Of a stretch of DNA of 64,000 nucleotides, positions 14,030-26,400 are shown piece after piece. This DNA comes from Epiperipatus broadwayi (lineage: Eukaryota > Onychophora > Udeonychophora > Euonychophora > Peripatidae). The position numbers and the translations under genes were made by a program. The notes below the pieces were generated by a model. It did no database searches and was not told the origin of the DNA. It saw nothing but the letters and a program-made list of their open reading frames with translations. The first letter of the stretch is position 1; each line of letters begins with the position of its first letter. The stretch spans positions 6,303,157-6,367,156 of the forward strand of contig JAQFVV010000063.1 of NCBI GenBank assembly GCA_028023455.1, given 5' to 3'.

Positions 14030-14787
14030 ACATATTTTTCAAGTTCATCCTTGCTAAAAAAAAAAAAAAAGTTAAATATTGATATACTGACGTTTTGATT
14101 TGATCACACAAATCATGCACTGGGTGTAAAAGATAGAAAGACGGTTGTAGAGGCGCTACAATCACTGATTTGAAAAAATGTTAAAGTTCCACCAATAGCA
14201 AAAATGTTAAATTAAAAATATTTTTTTAAAAAAATCTTTCCAAATAAGAGGAGGTTTGCATGTATCATCTTGCCTATTGATACAATCTGGCCTATTAAGT
14301 ATTTCAATGGCTTCTCTAATTTTGGAGTGGTAGAGATTATCACATCTGGATATGATCCTGTTATTAGAAAAATCAATTTTATGACCTGAATCTATAGTAT
14401 GAAGTGAGAGTGCTGATGATGAGGAATATTGTTTAACTGCATTAGAATGCTCATCTTTCCTACTACTGATGTGATTATTACTCATACCTACATAATAAGT
14501 GTTACAATTTTCACATGAGATTTGATAAACACCATGAGATTCAAGAGGAATTGAATTTTAGGCTTGATTATTATATTGCTGATGTTTTGATGAGTAGAAA
14601 ATGTTGTATCTATATTATAGTGCTTTAATATACATCCAATACTGTCTGTAATTCCTTTTACATATGGAACACAAATCCTAATAGCTGATTTATCAACTTT
14701 TTGTTTTCTATTTTGTCCATTTTGGGCTTGGAATAAGACTTGTTTTATACATTTATAATTATAACTATTTGCTAATAAAACACTTGA
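14030..14787 (-). pseudogene. PLE copy, GIY-YIG region, decayed (minus)
   Basis: This is the minus half of a second head-to-head PLE pair of the same family as 3242-5990, but older. The 3' tail (ctgacgttttgatttgatc) is followed inwards by a 92-codon frame at 14207-14485 encoding the GIY-YIG C-terminus (SSRKDEHSNAVKQ, SRCDNLYHSKIREAIEI). Beyond it the frame is broken by small indels, for example where the GVY region should join. The copy ends near 14787 at sequence equal to the aaaacact block of the young element, well short of the RT core. It cannot encode a working protein. Confidence 0.88.
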
Positions 14788-15605
14788 CTCATATAGTTTC
14801 TGTAGCCTTCAATAGTGTTTTATTAGTAAATAGTTATAATTATAAATTTATAAAAAAGCCTTATTTCAAGCCCAAAATGGACAAAATAGGAAACAAAAAA
14901 ATGATAAATCAGCTATTAGGATTTGTGTTCCATATGTAAAAGGAACTACAGACAGTATTAGATGTATATTAAAATGCTATAATATAGATACAGCATTTTC
15001 TATTCATCAAAAGATCAGCTATATAATAACCAAGCCTAAGGATTCAATCCCTTTTGAATCTCATGGTGTTTATCAAATCTCATGTGAAAATTGTAAAGCT
15101 TCTTACATAGATATGAGTAATTGTCACATCAGTATTAGGAGAGATTAGCATTCTAATTTAGTTAAACAACACTCATCATCATCAGCACCCTCACTTTATA
15201 CTATAAATTCAGGTCATAAAATTGATTTTTCTAGTACAAGGATCATATCCAGATGTGATAATCTCTACCAGTGCAAAATTAGAGAAGCCATTGAGATACT
15301 TAAAAGGCCAGATTGTATCAATAAGTGAGATGATACATGCAAACTTCCTCCTATCTAGAAAGATTTTTTTTAAAAAAACATTCTTAATTTAACATTTTTG
15401 CTATTGGTGTAACTTAATAACGTTTTTTTCAAATAACTGTCTTTCTACTTTTATCACCCAGTGGATGACTTGTGTGATGAAGTTGAATTATCAGTATATC
15501 AATATTTAAATTTTTTAACATGGATGAACTTGCAAAATGTGTCTTTTATATATGCAACCCATGAAAATCTTTCTATCAACATATATATATATATATATAT
15601 ATATC
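14788..15605 (+). pseudogene. PLE copy, GIY-YIG region, decayed (plus)
   Basis: This is the plus half of the second pair. It starts with ctcatatagtttctgtagcc, equal to the young element near 5138-5158, then skips about 60 bp and resumes at aatagtgttttattag. It then runs to the 3' end, with aacccatgaaaatctttc and a (TA)n tract. Stops and indels interrupt the coding part; for instance gagattagcat replaces the RRDEH region codons with a stop. The internal skip beside the junction may record the insertion event itself. Confidence 0.87.
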
Positions 15606-15690
15606 TTCGTTTTAACATATATTTTACCATATCATACCATATATATATATATATATATATAATGGTATGATTTGGTAAAATAGGTATGAG
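15582..15690. repeat. (TA)n-centred palindrome
   Basis: Two (TA)n runs (about 15583-15604 and 15641-15661) flank accatatcataccat. That pairs with atggtatgatttggt just after the second run, giving a long AT-rich hairpin at the end of the PLE copy. Frames across it on both strands are repeat artefacts. Confidence 0.75.
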
Positions 15691-16611
15691 ATAGTTATAC
15701 AATTGATTTAAGAACATCTACCTCATGCATCCTCCAAAATGAGAGACCTATATGAGAAATCTATAATTTGCAAGGCCCATGAGCTAGAGACTTTTCTAAT
15801 ATTTATGAAATTTATAATTTAAGACTAAAGAACTATGCTTGATGACAACAAAATCATATGCATATTACAGTAACCTAATCCCCTCACACTATCACAACTT
15901 GAATTTATTTGGTTAGCAAATATTGCTACTTCTAATAACTAAATCTACCATTGTTAGTAAATAGTTTTGATGATATGAAGTGGTGTTCAGTTGCATAGAT
16001 CTACCTGAATAACATAAATTGAAATAACTAATGCTAGGATTTTAATTTAATAGATAAATATTTTATTTACATTGGTAACTAGAATACAGATAATGGAATT
16101 GCATATTAAATAACATTAACTTATAATAACTAGTATGTGTGTATTCACACTATGAGTGATTCTAAACAAGGTCCTTAGCATGAATTAAAGGAAGGTACAC
16201 ACTCAGCATAATTTAACTTGTGATGATTTAGTATTAAGGATTATAACTTATTGTGGTGTATGTTGATGTTAAACCTAAATAAATTATCTTGTTGTTCAAT
16301 AGTTGTTTATTCTTTTGTAGTTCAAGGCAGTTTCCTATAATTGAATATGTAAATGTGATTGTGTAATTTATGAACATTATACATATAATCATTCTTAATA
16401 CTTCTATCTAACATAAGTTGAATAAAATTAAAGACAAAACTTGAAAACATCACTAAACATTTAGCATTTAAATAATCACTATACTGGGTAAAGTGGTCAA
16501 ATTGGTATAAGAATTTGTAGGTATCCAAAATAAAACAATAAAAACACTAAGAATTTGATTATAATTCTTGACATAGTCCAATATAATTTATCCAACAATA
16601 GTTTTGTGCTT
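15691..16611. other. AT-rich non-coding sequence
   Basis: No gene, RNA or recognised repeat was found. Confidence 0.5.
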
Positions 16612-16637
16612 AGGTAAAAGGTATTTATGTAATTCAC

Positions 16638-16675
<38 letters not shown>

Positions 16676-16730
16676 GTAAATACCTTTTACATAAATATCT
16701 AGCCATATATATATATATATATATGGCTTA
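16612..16730. repeat. Twin (TA)n hairpins
   Basis: aaaaggtatttatgtaattc before the first (TA)n run pairs with the reverse complement after it (taaataccttttacataaat), with arms of about 30 bp. A second small hairpin follows: agcca, (TA)n, tggct. The features are non-coding. Confidence 0.75.
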
Positions 16731-16734
16731 CAAA

Positions 16735-17345
16735 TAAGCTTTTAACAAGCTTTGCAGAATATCCCCAATCCCAGAACGGTTTCTGCTACTGGCTTTCTCA
16801 GTGGGGTGCTAAGATATTCAAGAATTAAATTAAAAATGGATAAGCCCAGCAGTTTATCTAATGGTAACTATTAAGAAGAAAATCTGAAATTTTCAGATGT
16901 CCATATGTCTTCCAACACAACTATCTACCTTAAATAGTTATATGGGACTGAACCAAGTTCAGATACACCATATATTAATAACTTTACCAATATAAAATCA
17001 CCATAGTCTTAATAGCAAAAAATAAAATTACAAAGAAATCAAGTCATATGTCACATGACCTAATTTAACAAGCTTGTATTACAAATGTTATATATAGTGC
17101 TCGCAAATAAGTAGATTTTCTACTTAATAGTTATCCATTAGATGAAGTGCTGAGCTTGTCTTGGTATTTTTAATCCAATGCTTGCCTATCCTAGCACCTC
17201 ACTAAAGAAGCCAGTATCAGAAACCAGTCTAGCATTGGGATATTCTATAAAGCTTGTTAAGGGTTTATTTTTCAGCTCTATATATAACATTTGTAATACA
17301 AGCTTGTTAAATTAGGTCATATGACATATAACTTGAATTCTTTGT
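16735..17345. repeat. Family C: nested inverted-repeat element (MITE-like)
   Basis: Two inverted pairs are present. The outer pair is 16735-16820 against 17185-17270 (taacaagcttt, agaatatccc, ggtttctg, tactggc, gaggtgct). The inner-right pair is 17030-17098 against 17277-17342 with about 66-bp arms and few mismatches (gacctaatttaacaagcttg). No transposase is encoded. Related sequence (gatcacatgac, gtgccaaagcatgaaa, ctgaaaatttt) recurs near 47.93, 54.3 and 54.65 kb, so this is a dispersed non-autonomous family with copies in different states. Confidence 0.78.
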
Positions 17346-19078
17346 TATATATATATATATGAAAAACAAAACAAGTTTTATATACGTAAAAACCTGATAT
17401 ATATATATACCCTAAAGTAAATCTTAATAAACACTAATTCCTGTGTTATTTAATAAGCTTGCAGTATCATAATTTCTTTTAATGTCTATAAGTATTCATC
17501 TATCTACTATGTTTTCCACAAACATTGTAATATAGGTGTGAGAATTCCAATATATGCAAGATAAGTATGTTTTCAGTAGGATATAATAGGCTACTACAGT
17601 TTTGTGATTCCAACTAGGTATATTTGATATTTTATTCTCTTTCTCTAGTGAATGATCCTTAGAGTAGTTGTTTCAAATTAATTTGTTTTCTTTTATGAAA
17701 TTGGCATTTTATTTTATGTATAACAACTAACATTTTACTTCTAATATGTGTGTGATTATTTCATTTCACCCGCGTATTTTCTAAATTCGAATGGTAAATT
17801 GACAGAATATTTTACTAAAAATAAAACAAATTTATAGTGAGCTGGAAGTCGTGAATTTATTCATTAGATGATCTTAATTTAAATTCATGACCCTTAACAA
17901 ACAGACTCAATGTGTTTGAATGTATCACTCCCTTTTTATTGTTTTTTTATAACTGGTTTTATGAATATAAACATTTCAGCAAATAGATACATTAATTAGA
18001 ATATAGTTTCTTCTTGGTAGTTTATTGGAATATATGTGTGTATATTCTCTCAAAAAGTAAGAGTGTTCAGAGAAGATAATAAAAGAGTTTTCCTTTTAAT
18101 CCCATTTATCGATCTGTTATTTTAACAAAAAGAATATCTTTCTATAATTTTTTTTTGTTGTTGCTATATCACTTTTTTCTCATGGATATCATTCGACTTG
18201 AGTAATAACGTTTATATAATACAGAATATGTCTGCACATATAAGTTACTACATATAAAATATTAAGTAATAACTTGTAGATTTATACTTTACGTTTGTCT
18301 TCAATATGATATTAAACCGTGCTATCGCATTTCCAACGTAAAGCTGTAACAATAAATAGAAAACTAAATTAAATGGCAGAGCGCTTTCAAGAAGATGTAC
18401 TTCTCATATTCATAGCCAGTTATGATTCTTTCTTTGAAAAAATGTAACATATTAATCTTTCATTAATGTGCAAGTAAATAGTATTATTTTAATAAAATAT
18501 TTTTCCTAAAGTTAAGTTGTTTTCATTTTGTTTTTTTCTGTTAGTGATTTCAGAGTGAAATAACAAGTTGAACAAAAAAATTTAAATACTATACATACCT
18601 AATCAGAACTTTGAAGGAGCTTCCTAACTGGCACAATATATATACAAAATTTCCTAGTGGTTTATATTATATACTAATTAGATTAACAACTCAATGCTGC
18701 TTTTTTGAGCATGTGAAATAGTCTCAATTCAAAGCACAAGATAGAGTCTTTGAAAAGATAAGAACAGACTGTGTGTTATCCTTTTACCTATATTCATTTA
18801 TATAAGCCAATTTTAAGCACTTTGGAATGAAAGTGTGAAGATCTTAAATTGATCATATTTCTTTTATAGCTACACTTTAACAATTGACATTAGTGAAATT
18901 TTTCAATTTATTGCTTGTCAGTTTTAGATGAAATAATGAAATATGTAAACAAAAACTTTCCTAGTGGTAACATTATATACCAATTAGACTAACAGCTGAT
19001 ATATATATTAAAATGTAACAAAATTACATTTTTATTGAGGAAACAAAAAAAATAAGCAATTCTGATAAATACTGCCAT
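17346..19078. other. AT-rich non-coding sequence
   Basis: No gene was supported. Short (TA)n runs occur at about 17345 and 17398. A partial internal duplication, cctagtggt(t or a)ac/tatattatatac, occurs near 18652 and 18960, suggesting an unidentified dispersed repeat. Confidence 0.45.
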
Positions 19079-19219
19079 AAATTTGTTTTGTCAAGCATTG
19101 TTAGAGAAAGGTCAGTGCAGCAGCCTTGCAAGCAAGCAGTTGGTTGCAGACAGTTGTTGTGGGTTCGCCTCCCGGCCGATGCTATGACATAGGGTGGGGG
19201 GGAGAAAAAAATTTGTTTT
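19079..19219 (+). mobile_element. tRNA-derived SINE with 11-bp target duplication
   Basis: The direct repeat aaatttgtttt at 19079-19089 and 19209-19219 flanks a body of about 119 bp. The body begins gtcaagcattg, contains gggttcgcctcccgg (RNA polymerase III B box: GGTTCGNNTCC) and ends in a G run and a short A-rich tail. A second copy on the minus strand near 38.4 kb has the same start, B box and gatgctatgacat end, and its own target duplication. The box A region is better kept in that copy. It needs LINE enzymes to move. Confidence 0.88.
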
Positions 19220-20222
19220 TTCTTTGAACTTCCTATTTTTGTTTTGAATTCACATAATTGAAATTATAATTATTTGAAAACCTTATATGTTATGCACTTT
19301 CAGTAAAATAATATACTGTATCTAGTCAGTTAATAATTGTTAATTACTATTACTAATATGCTAGTTAAATATCAGTCACATAATAAGAGAGAAAAGAGTT
19401 TTTAATGTAAGAAGATGCAATTAATTTATTACTTTTTAGTTTACCATTACGTATATAATTTATGTATATAATAATTCACAGATTAATATAACTAATAGAC
19501 ATATACTCAGATAAATAACTTGTTTAATGTAAAAAAGATTTTGAAAATGTAGATTTGAAGAAAAACGGTTAAGTTGGAAAGATAAGATTAGCATTGAAAA
19601 GATTAAGTAAGAAAAGATTATTTTCAAGGAAATTATGAAAACAAAATGGATTAAGAATAATTTAAAAGTAGAACAAATATATAAAATAAAGCTAATGTGT
19701 AAACAGGGATATGGCTAAAAATAAAAATAGCCAGCGGTTTTGAGAAACAAAGCAAATGACAGTTTTTAAAAATAGGTGATTTTTATATGTTGACATGTCA
19801 CTTAATAAAAACAAAAAACGTAATAATGATTTAATAATAAATGTTATTACAGATATCTGACAAAAGCATCTAAAAAGCAGGGTGGGAAGATTGTAAAAAA
19901 AATTACAAGTAGAATTTGACTGAAGGAAATAAAAGATGTCAAGCGATGATATTGGTGTATATATATATGAAGGTTTCTAATAATACTAATTTTATTTTAT
20001 TTATACCATAACCTATTTCCATCATTTAATATAAATTTTTAAATTTTTATATAGAAAATTGTAAACGTTATTTAAACTTTTCAAATACATTCTCCTGTGA
20101 GTAGAAGTATATATATATTACAATGTTTTTAGTGGTATTATTATTCTCTTTTTTTAGATGTTGCTGGCTTGATAGTGACAGCATTAGCATAAGAATCTAA
20201 TTTGAAAATGTGTGGATATATA
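19220..20222. other. AT-rich sequence with family D fragment
   Basis: About 19990-20222 resembles the repeat at 36.46-36.92 kb: catcatttaatat, aaacttttcaaat, ttttttagatgt, and agcattagcat(a or g)agaat. The remainder is unassigned AT-rich DNA. Confidence 0.5.
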
Positions 20223-20223
20223 T

Positions 20224-20372
20224 ATAATTCTTCGAAAAACAATACAATAATGAATACAGTATATAATATTTTTTCAAAACAAATATCTATTATTGTATTG
20301 TTTTTCGAAGAATTATATATATTTGATTATAATTGGAATACAGACGTTGATTACTAATTTATATATATATTG
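20224..20372. repeat. Hairpin element with perfect 26-bp arms
   Basis: aattcttcgaaaaacaatac and its extension to ataat at about 20226-20251 are repeated as the exact reverse complement at about 20293-20318. The flank attataattggaatacagac recurs in reverse complement near 22082-22104, so this is one of at least two copies of a small inverted-repeat family. Confidence 0.8.
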
Positions 20373-20724
20373 CATATGGAAAATGATTTGAAGAAAAAAA
20401 AATTAAGGAGTTCTATTTTATAAATAGCACGGATACTGTATTGAATAAACAGTGAAATTGTGTTAAGATTCACAATTTATGGAAAGTATGTAATTCACGC
20501 GGGAGCGTTACTGGTGTGAGAGTTTGATAATATTTAAATATTAACGTATTGCTACTTAAGATGACGGAATACGCCAAAGCTGGCTATAGTAAAGGATATT
20601 AATTTTCAATTTTATATAGGCGTTTTTTAAAGTTTTTGTAGTTATATTCTAGTGAATTATTATATATATATATAGTCATCCAACAAAGTGTAAAGAGTTG
20701 TATGTAGTGATTAGGGGGGTTGGA

Positions 20725-21010
20725 TTGAATGAAAAATACATGGTAAAAGAATGAACGTATATCACTGACAAAATTGAAAGTATTAAGAAACTAAAATAGA
20801 GGTGGGTTAGACATATTAATAGAAGAAAAGATGATAAAAATATTTGAAATCATAAGTTGGATTCCAATATCAGATTTTTAAAAATGCCACATGTAAAATG
20901 GATGAATAAAATAAGAAAGTTTACTAAAATGATATTTTAAAGAAAAGCTGTTGATCACAGAAACTAGCTTAAACTTGGACAGCATTCATCATTTAGTTGA
21001 TATGCTAATA
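20725..21010 (+). pseudogene. Non-LTR retrotransposon ORF2 C-terminal relic
   Basis: Reading through several stops gives segments such as RWVRHINRRKDDKN, PHVKWMNKIRKFT and WLKLGQH in order. They resemble the extreme C-terminus of many LINE ORF2 proteins, which typically has a W-GH-RM-D region followed by a K-RW-DDIRK block and a W-LGE end. In-frame stops and loss of the RT core show that it is dead. Clade assignment is not possible from this fragment. The match is by eye to a general pattern. Confidence 0.55.
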
Positions 21011-22040
21011 GATAAAACTGTATGTACATAAGTATAAAATAAACATAGCATAATGTAACGTAAAACTGAAACAGTATTAGAAACCACTTTCTAATTACCT
21101 CTGAATAAATAAGACTTTATATGTTGGCCCATCTGTTTTATTAGGCCTTCAAAAATTAACCTTTTGACAGACAATATCCTTGAAGTCAGAAATAAATGCA
21201 AGATTAATAATGTTGAACTTATATTCAATTATGTAAAGGATGAAGACTGGTTTTCACTTTTAATAAATCTTATATTAATAATTAAATAAAAACATAATGT
21301 CCAACAATGTTTGAAAATGAAAATTTATTTAAAAAACACATACTTAAATAATAAGAGGATGCATTCTGTTCTTTATCATTTGAAAACATACCAAGTGTTA
21401 CTTATTCATAGCTTGAAGCAACATGTTTTACTTTCATTTCAATTTTATACTCATTTGATATTTGCATTTCTTAATTTCTATTTGATGATTAATGCAAGGT
21501 TTGTTGAAAATGAGATTGTCTCTATTCTTTGTAATGTTGATTGTAAGTTCAAAATTATTAATGCCATATTTATATCTGGTTAATATGTAATATTGACTCA
21601 AATTTCTATCAATAATAACAAATGAAAACTCATTTAAAAATGGCAAGCTTAAAGAATACATTTATTTATTAAATTGTTTATTTTTATCTTGATGTTTGCA
21701 GGAGAATAGTTTATTTCTGTTCCATATATATATAATATTTATTGATGGTATACTGCATGTCTATTTATTTGTTGATTTGCATGATATTTTATAAGTATAC
21801 AAATCACTATATTATCAATTACTACATATATACCAACTAATAAGATTCAATGTCATTAATAGTTAAACATGAGAAACTTACTGTATCCTAAGTTATTTAA
21901 AATTATGCAAGTAATATGCTAATTTAAAAATCAGAGTAAGCTCTAAGAATAGGTGGTTCACTTGTGCTTTTAAAACATTTATTGAGAGGAGAGTGCACAT
22001 CTATTTTATAATGCATGTGTAAAAAAATATTTTACTTCTA
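21011..22040. other. AT-rich non-coding sequence
   Basis: No gene was supported. Overlapping frames of 90 and 75 codons on opposite strands (21311-21661) lack recognisable motifs. Confidence 0.45.
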
Positions 22041-22043
22041 CAA

Positions 22044-22190
22044 TATTATATATATATATATATAAATTATTAATCAATGTCTGTATTCCAATTATAATAA
22101 AATATATATAACTATTCAAAACAATACAATAATTAATACAGTAACAATATTTTAAACAAATATATACCAATTTAATATATATATATATCG
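22044..22190 (-). repeat. Second copy of the 20.2-kb hairpin family
   Basis: After a (TA)n run, aatcaatgtctgtattccaa matches the reverse complement of 20332-20353, followed by aaaacaatacaataattaat. The copy is diverged and has lost the long perfect hairpin. Confidence 0.65.
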
Positions 22191-22624
22191 TTTAGCATAC
22201 AACTTCAAATTGGTATCATTTTGAACTTTGCTGTTATTGAGATATAGACTTTTAAACAGAGGGCATTACTAGATATTTGTAATTGTATAATGATTGTGAT
22301 ATTTGTATGATTATTTCAGTTAGTGTTAACGGTAACTTTATTTTCATATATATATATATATTAAACATAGGAATGCAATGTTTAAAGAAACCAGACAATC
22401 AAATGGCTTGTAATATGTAATTATCATTTTTGAATTACCCTGGACTCTTAGAGCAATTATTTCATGGCTTTTAACACAACTCATCATCTTCCTGAAATTT
22501 CAGAGCTAGTATCACAACATAATGTAGAAAGCCATTTGTACAGAAATATCAAACTCAAGCCTAATTACATGTGAAAGCATGAAATAATTTAAATATGGTC
22601 TTACAATATTTACATTTAATGTTT

Positions 22625-23240
22625 GCAAACCCATGTCATGATTATCTAACACATTAATTACAATCTGATCAATTATTGGTTTGGTATTTATGCACAAAAT
22701 ACTATAAACATTATGTTAAATTACTAGATATGAATTTGTAACCAAATCATGTTACAGTCCACAAAATGTCTAAAAAAAAACTAATTGGATATTTATTTTA
22801 GTTTGATATCAAAAGTGAAAGTTATATTACAAGCAAATTTTTAACTAATTCATTTGAAGTTTGTTTGAATAGTTAACTTATGCATTGTTCACAGTTTATA
22901 AATGTGCTCATTTAAATTACATCTATAAAATAAAAAAACGATATAACATTATTTTAACTTGAGATGATCTATTTGTTAATAGACTATTCCATGATCATGA
23001 AAGAATGTTTGTATAAATTTTTATTTGTAGTATTTAATGTTAGATGATTTTTTTATTTTACTAGTTATGTGTAAATATAATTATGAAGGATAGAAGAGTG
23101 AAAATTATTATAAACTTACCAAACATTTAAACCTTATGCTCCCAAGCTCCATAATTAAAATGATGTCAACTTTGCAAAATTTAATTTTTATATAATTTTC
23201 TTTCAGTATGAATGATATTTTTTGCCAAATGTAACTATTT
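22625..23240 (+). repeat. Dispersed segment, copy 1 (pairs with 29.83 kb)
   Basis: catgtcatgattatct, aatctgatcaatta, ttttagtttgatatcaaa, tgtttgaata, aaaattattataaa and gcaaaatttaattttt occur in the same order and spacing class as at 29835-30260. It is an old dispersed repeat or segmental duplication with no coding content. Confidence 0.7.
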
Positions 23241-23512
23241 TTTAAACAAATTTATTACTAGAATTAATTTTTAATATGAAAAAATTATAATAATTATGTA
23301 TTTTTTTTTTTAAAAATATTTACTTATTGAAAATACTAGTTTTTACTTTCTTTTTTACCACTAATACAAATTTAAAACTTTTTAAAAACAACATATATTT
23401 ATAAGAATGAATATATTTTATATTTATTAAATAAAAACATCCTTTAAATTATTTACAAACAACTTAATACAAAAACAGAAACGATCCTTACAATTATTTC
23501 AGCTGGTCAAAT

Positions 23513-23765
<253 letters not shown>

Positions 23766-25559
23766 AATGCAGCCCTCTTGAAAAAAATTAAGTTTGCTTG
23801 TTGAACCGTTGAAATATAGAGTTTTATATTTTACTGATACTCCTGTCATTTATAATCAAAAATTAATACTAAATATATATTTACCATTAATTTTTTAAGT
23901 ATATACCACGAGATTGAAATAAAAGTACCAGCATACAAATCATTCAAATACAACGAGGTACCTAAGTTTTCATGGTGTTAAATGTAAGTTCTAATCTGGG
24001 GTAAATCGGAATTTGCCATGAAACAGATAAAAGAAAATGTGTTCACTTTTTGGTTGAGATGTAAAAAGGGTTTTTCTACTTTTAACTATTAGTCTTTCTG
24101 AATGTTTATGATTTACATAATTTTAAAGTTGATTCACAAAGGTAATTAATAAAGCTTTGATAATTAATAAAAATAAATCTTGAAACATTTAAAATAATTA
24201 TCGATTTAAAGGAGAATCTTTTCAGGAGTGGATTAAAAACACATTTTAATAAAATATCTTATCATCAATCAAATGATATATTCATATTAATTATCTAATA
24301 ATATACTAAAATATCGATACCATACATTAGACTATTGAAATAGAAGGATTCCAGAATCGTTATTCCATGGAATTAATTATACACCTAAGCAATTGAGACT
24401 CTTAAGTCAATTGTATCAAATAAATGAATCCAACAACTATACAACAAAATGTAATCAGATTTAAATATTAATTATACATTTATTTTCAACAAATAAAAAT
24501 TGCACGTTTTAAAATTATTTACAATAAATTATATGACTGTTAATTTAATAAAATTGTATCTAAAAACAAAAATTGTTAAATACTATTTATTTAGATTTTC
24601 AGGAAAAAAATTATAATTAAAACAAAACACTTGATGTTATAATAATAATGATTAATAAATCAAGAGTGATCATGAATTTCATTTACAAAATTACTAATGA
24701 TGATTTATAATAAACATTATGTGGACAGTATTTATTACACAAAAATAAAGCCGAACATATTACCCTCACACTGTTTAAATTTATGACTCAGTAAATATTA
24801 TATGAATGTCAGAATTATTTGGAGCCAAAAGTAAATGTTTATGTTTATATGTATGAAACATATATGTGTGTATTTGAAGTATTAAAATAGGATAGATATG
24901 AAACATTTAAATGGGATTATATTCTAAGCATATGCTGGATTCTACGGTAACTAATAATACAAGAAAAACATTGACATCGAATGGTACATTGGATTACAAA
25001 TAAGTTTCTTGGCATTACAGTTAAGACGATAATAAATAAATCCAAATACCAGAATCTCATTCAATATAGCTCAAATATCTAATCTTTTAAATATCAAGGA
25101 ATCACAAAAACTTATTTATTCAAGTGCTGTTAAAAAAGTTATTATTTGAATTCGAATTTAAATATCTTCATAAGAACGAGTACACCAAAATAATGTTTGA
25201 TCTACTGTGTAATACTAATTAATATGCCTAGTTACACAGATCTTCAAGATCATAGAGAAAGCACTTATATCCCAAATATATGAACATTTTTGTTATAAGA
25301 AGTGCTTCTACAATTTATGTATCACATCTATATTTTTTTCATTAAATTGATGAGCAAAAATAGAATTCACTATGTGATAAACTTTTTTAAAATGCAAGCA
25401 ATTTTCAGCCATCTATAATTCATCCAAATACATGTGTACTCAAAAAGATTCAATTTTTACAAGTTTTTGAGCTTCAAAGTAAATTCTTACTACAAATATT
25501 AATATCTTTTAAAAGATTTATTGAAGCAGGAAGTGAAAATTCAGTTATACTATATGTAA
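23766..25559. other. AT-rich non-coding sequence
   Basis: No gene, RNA or recognised repeat was supported. Confidence 0.45.
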
Positions 25560-25756
25560 ATAATAAGTAAATAGCTTAGGTTATATATAACTGAACAGGA
25601 ACTAACTGATGTTTCCAATGAGTTATATCACGTTTGCATTCCTATCACAATCATCCATCATACCAGAAGTCATACTGACCTTCCACACTCTAAATATATT
25701 AGAAATATACACTTTGTCAAGCTATCCATGTAGGACATGTTTCAATTCAACTTCAT
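25560..25756 (+). repeat. Dispersed repeat family B
   Basis: The stretch from taactgaacaggaactaact through atgagttatatcacg and ccagaagtcatactgacc to acactttgtcaagc matches 29450-29660 (reverse strand) and 57390-57600 (plus, diverged). It is non-coding; a 100-codon frame across it has no domain. Confidence 0.72.
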
Positions 25757-26090
25757 ATACTGAAGCAGTCGGATCTGAGTTCGATCCTAGCTTCATGTTA
25801 TTTACGCTAAAACTAACCTTAAATTTCCGATGCAATGGGGCTTTATACGTTCAATCCACGCTAATTTTCATAATGAATAACTTGTTTCAAATACGTAGTA
25901 AAATTAATTAGTTTAGTTTAAATTGGATCAATTCTCTAAATAAATTCATGATAAAATATTCATGAATTTATATATATTAAATTAGCGTGGATTGAACGTA
26001 TAAAGCCCCATTGCATCGGAAATTTAAGGTTAGTTTTAGCGTAAATAACATGAAGCTAGGATCGAACTCAGATCCGACTGCTTCAATACA
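25757..26090. repeat. Perfect-looking long inverted repeat, about 112-bp arms
   Basis: The left arm, about 25761-25872, runs from gaagcagtcggatctgagtt through ttcatgttatttacgct to caatccacgctaatttt. The right arm, about 25977-26085, reads its reverse complement with no difference that I found. The roughly 105-bp loop is AT-rich. A third, diverged single copy follows at 26268-26395. gatctgagttcgatcctag resembles a polymerase III B box, so the arms may be small SINE-like units in opposite orientation. Confidence 0.85.
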
Positions 26091-26099
26091 CATTTTTTA

Positions 26100-26260
26100 A
26101 TTAAGTACAATTTCATCCCACATTACTGAAACATATAATCAAAGATATGTGAATCGGATAAATGAGCCCCAAGATGTGCATTTCCTGCTGAACCAGCCCT
26201 TATCAGTTGGCCAAAATCACAATCTCTTACACATATCTTCATTATTTGTTCAGTATATAT
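26100..26260 (-). repeat. Family A fragment
   Basis: Contains catttcctgctgaaccagc, cttatcagttggcca and acaatctcttacacatat, which are family A landmarks, ending in a (TA)n run at about 26254-26270. Confidence 0.72.
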
Positions 26261-26264
26261 ATAT

Positions 26265-26400
26265 ATATATTGAAGCAGTCAGATCTAAGTTCAATCTGAG
26301 CTTCATGAGATCCCACCTTTAGCGTACTTCAAACCCTATCACTAACAGTGAATTTCCGAATGTAATGGGGCTTTATACTATTCAATACACACTGGTTTCG
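26265..26400 (+). repeat. Diverged single copy of the 25.76-kb arm
   Basis: gaagcagtcagatctaagtt, gagcttcatgaga, aatttccgaatgtaatgggg and tttatac follow the arm order but with many changes and small indels. Confidence 0.75.
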
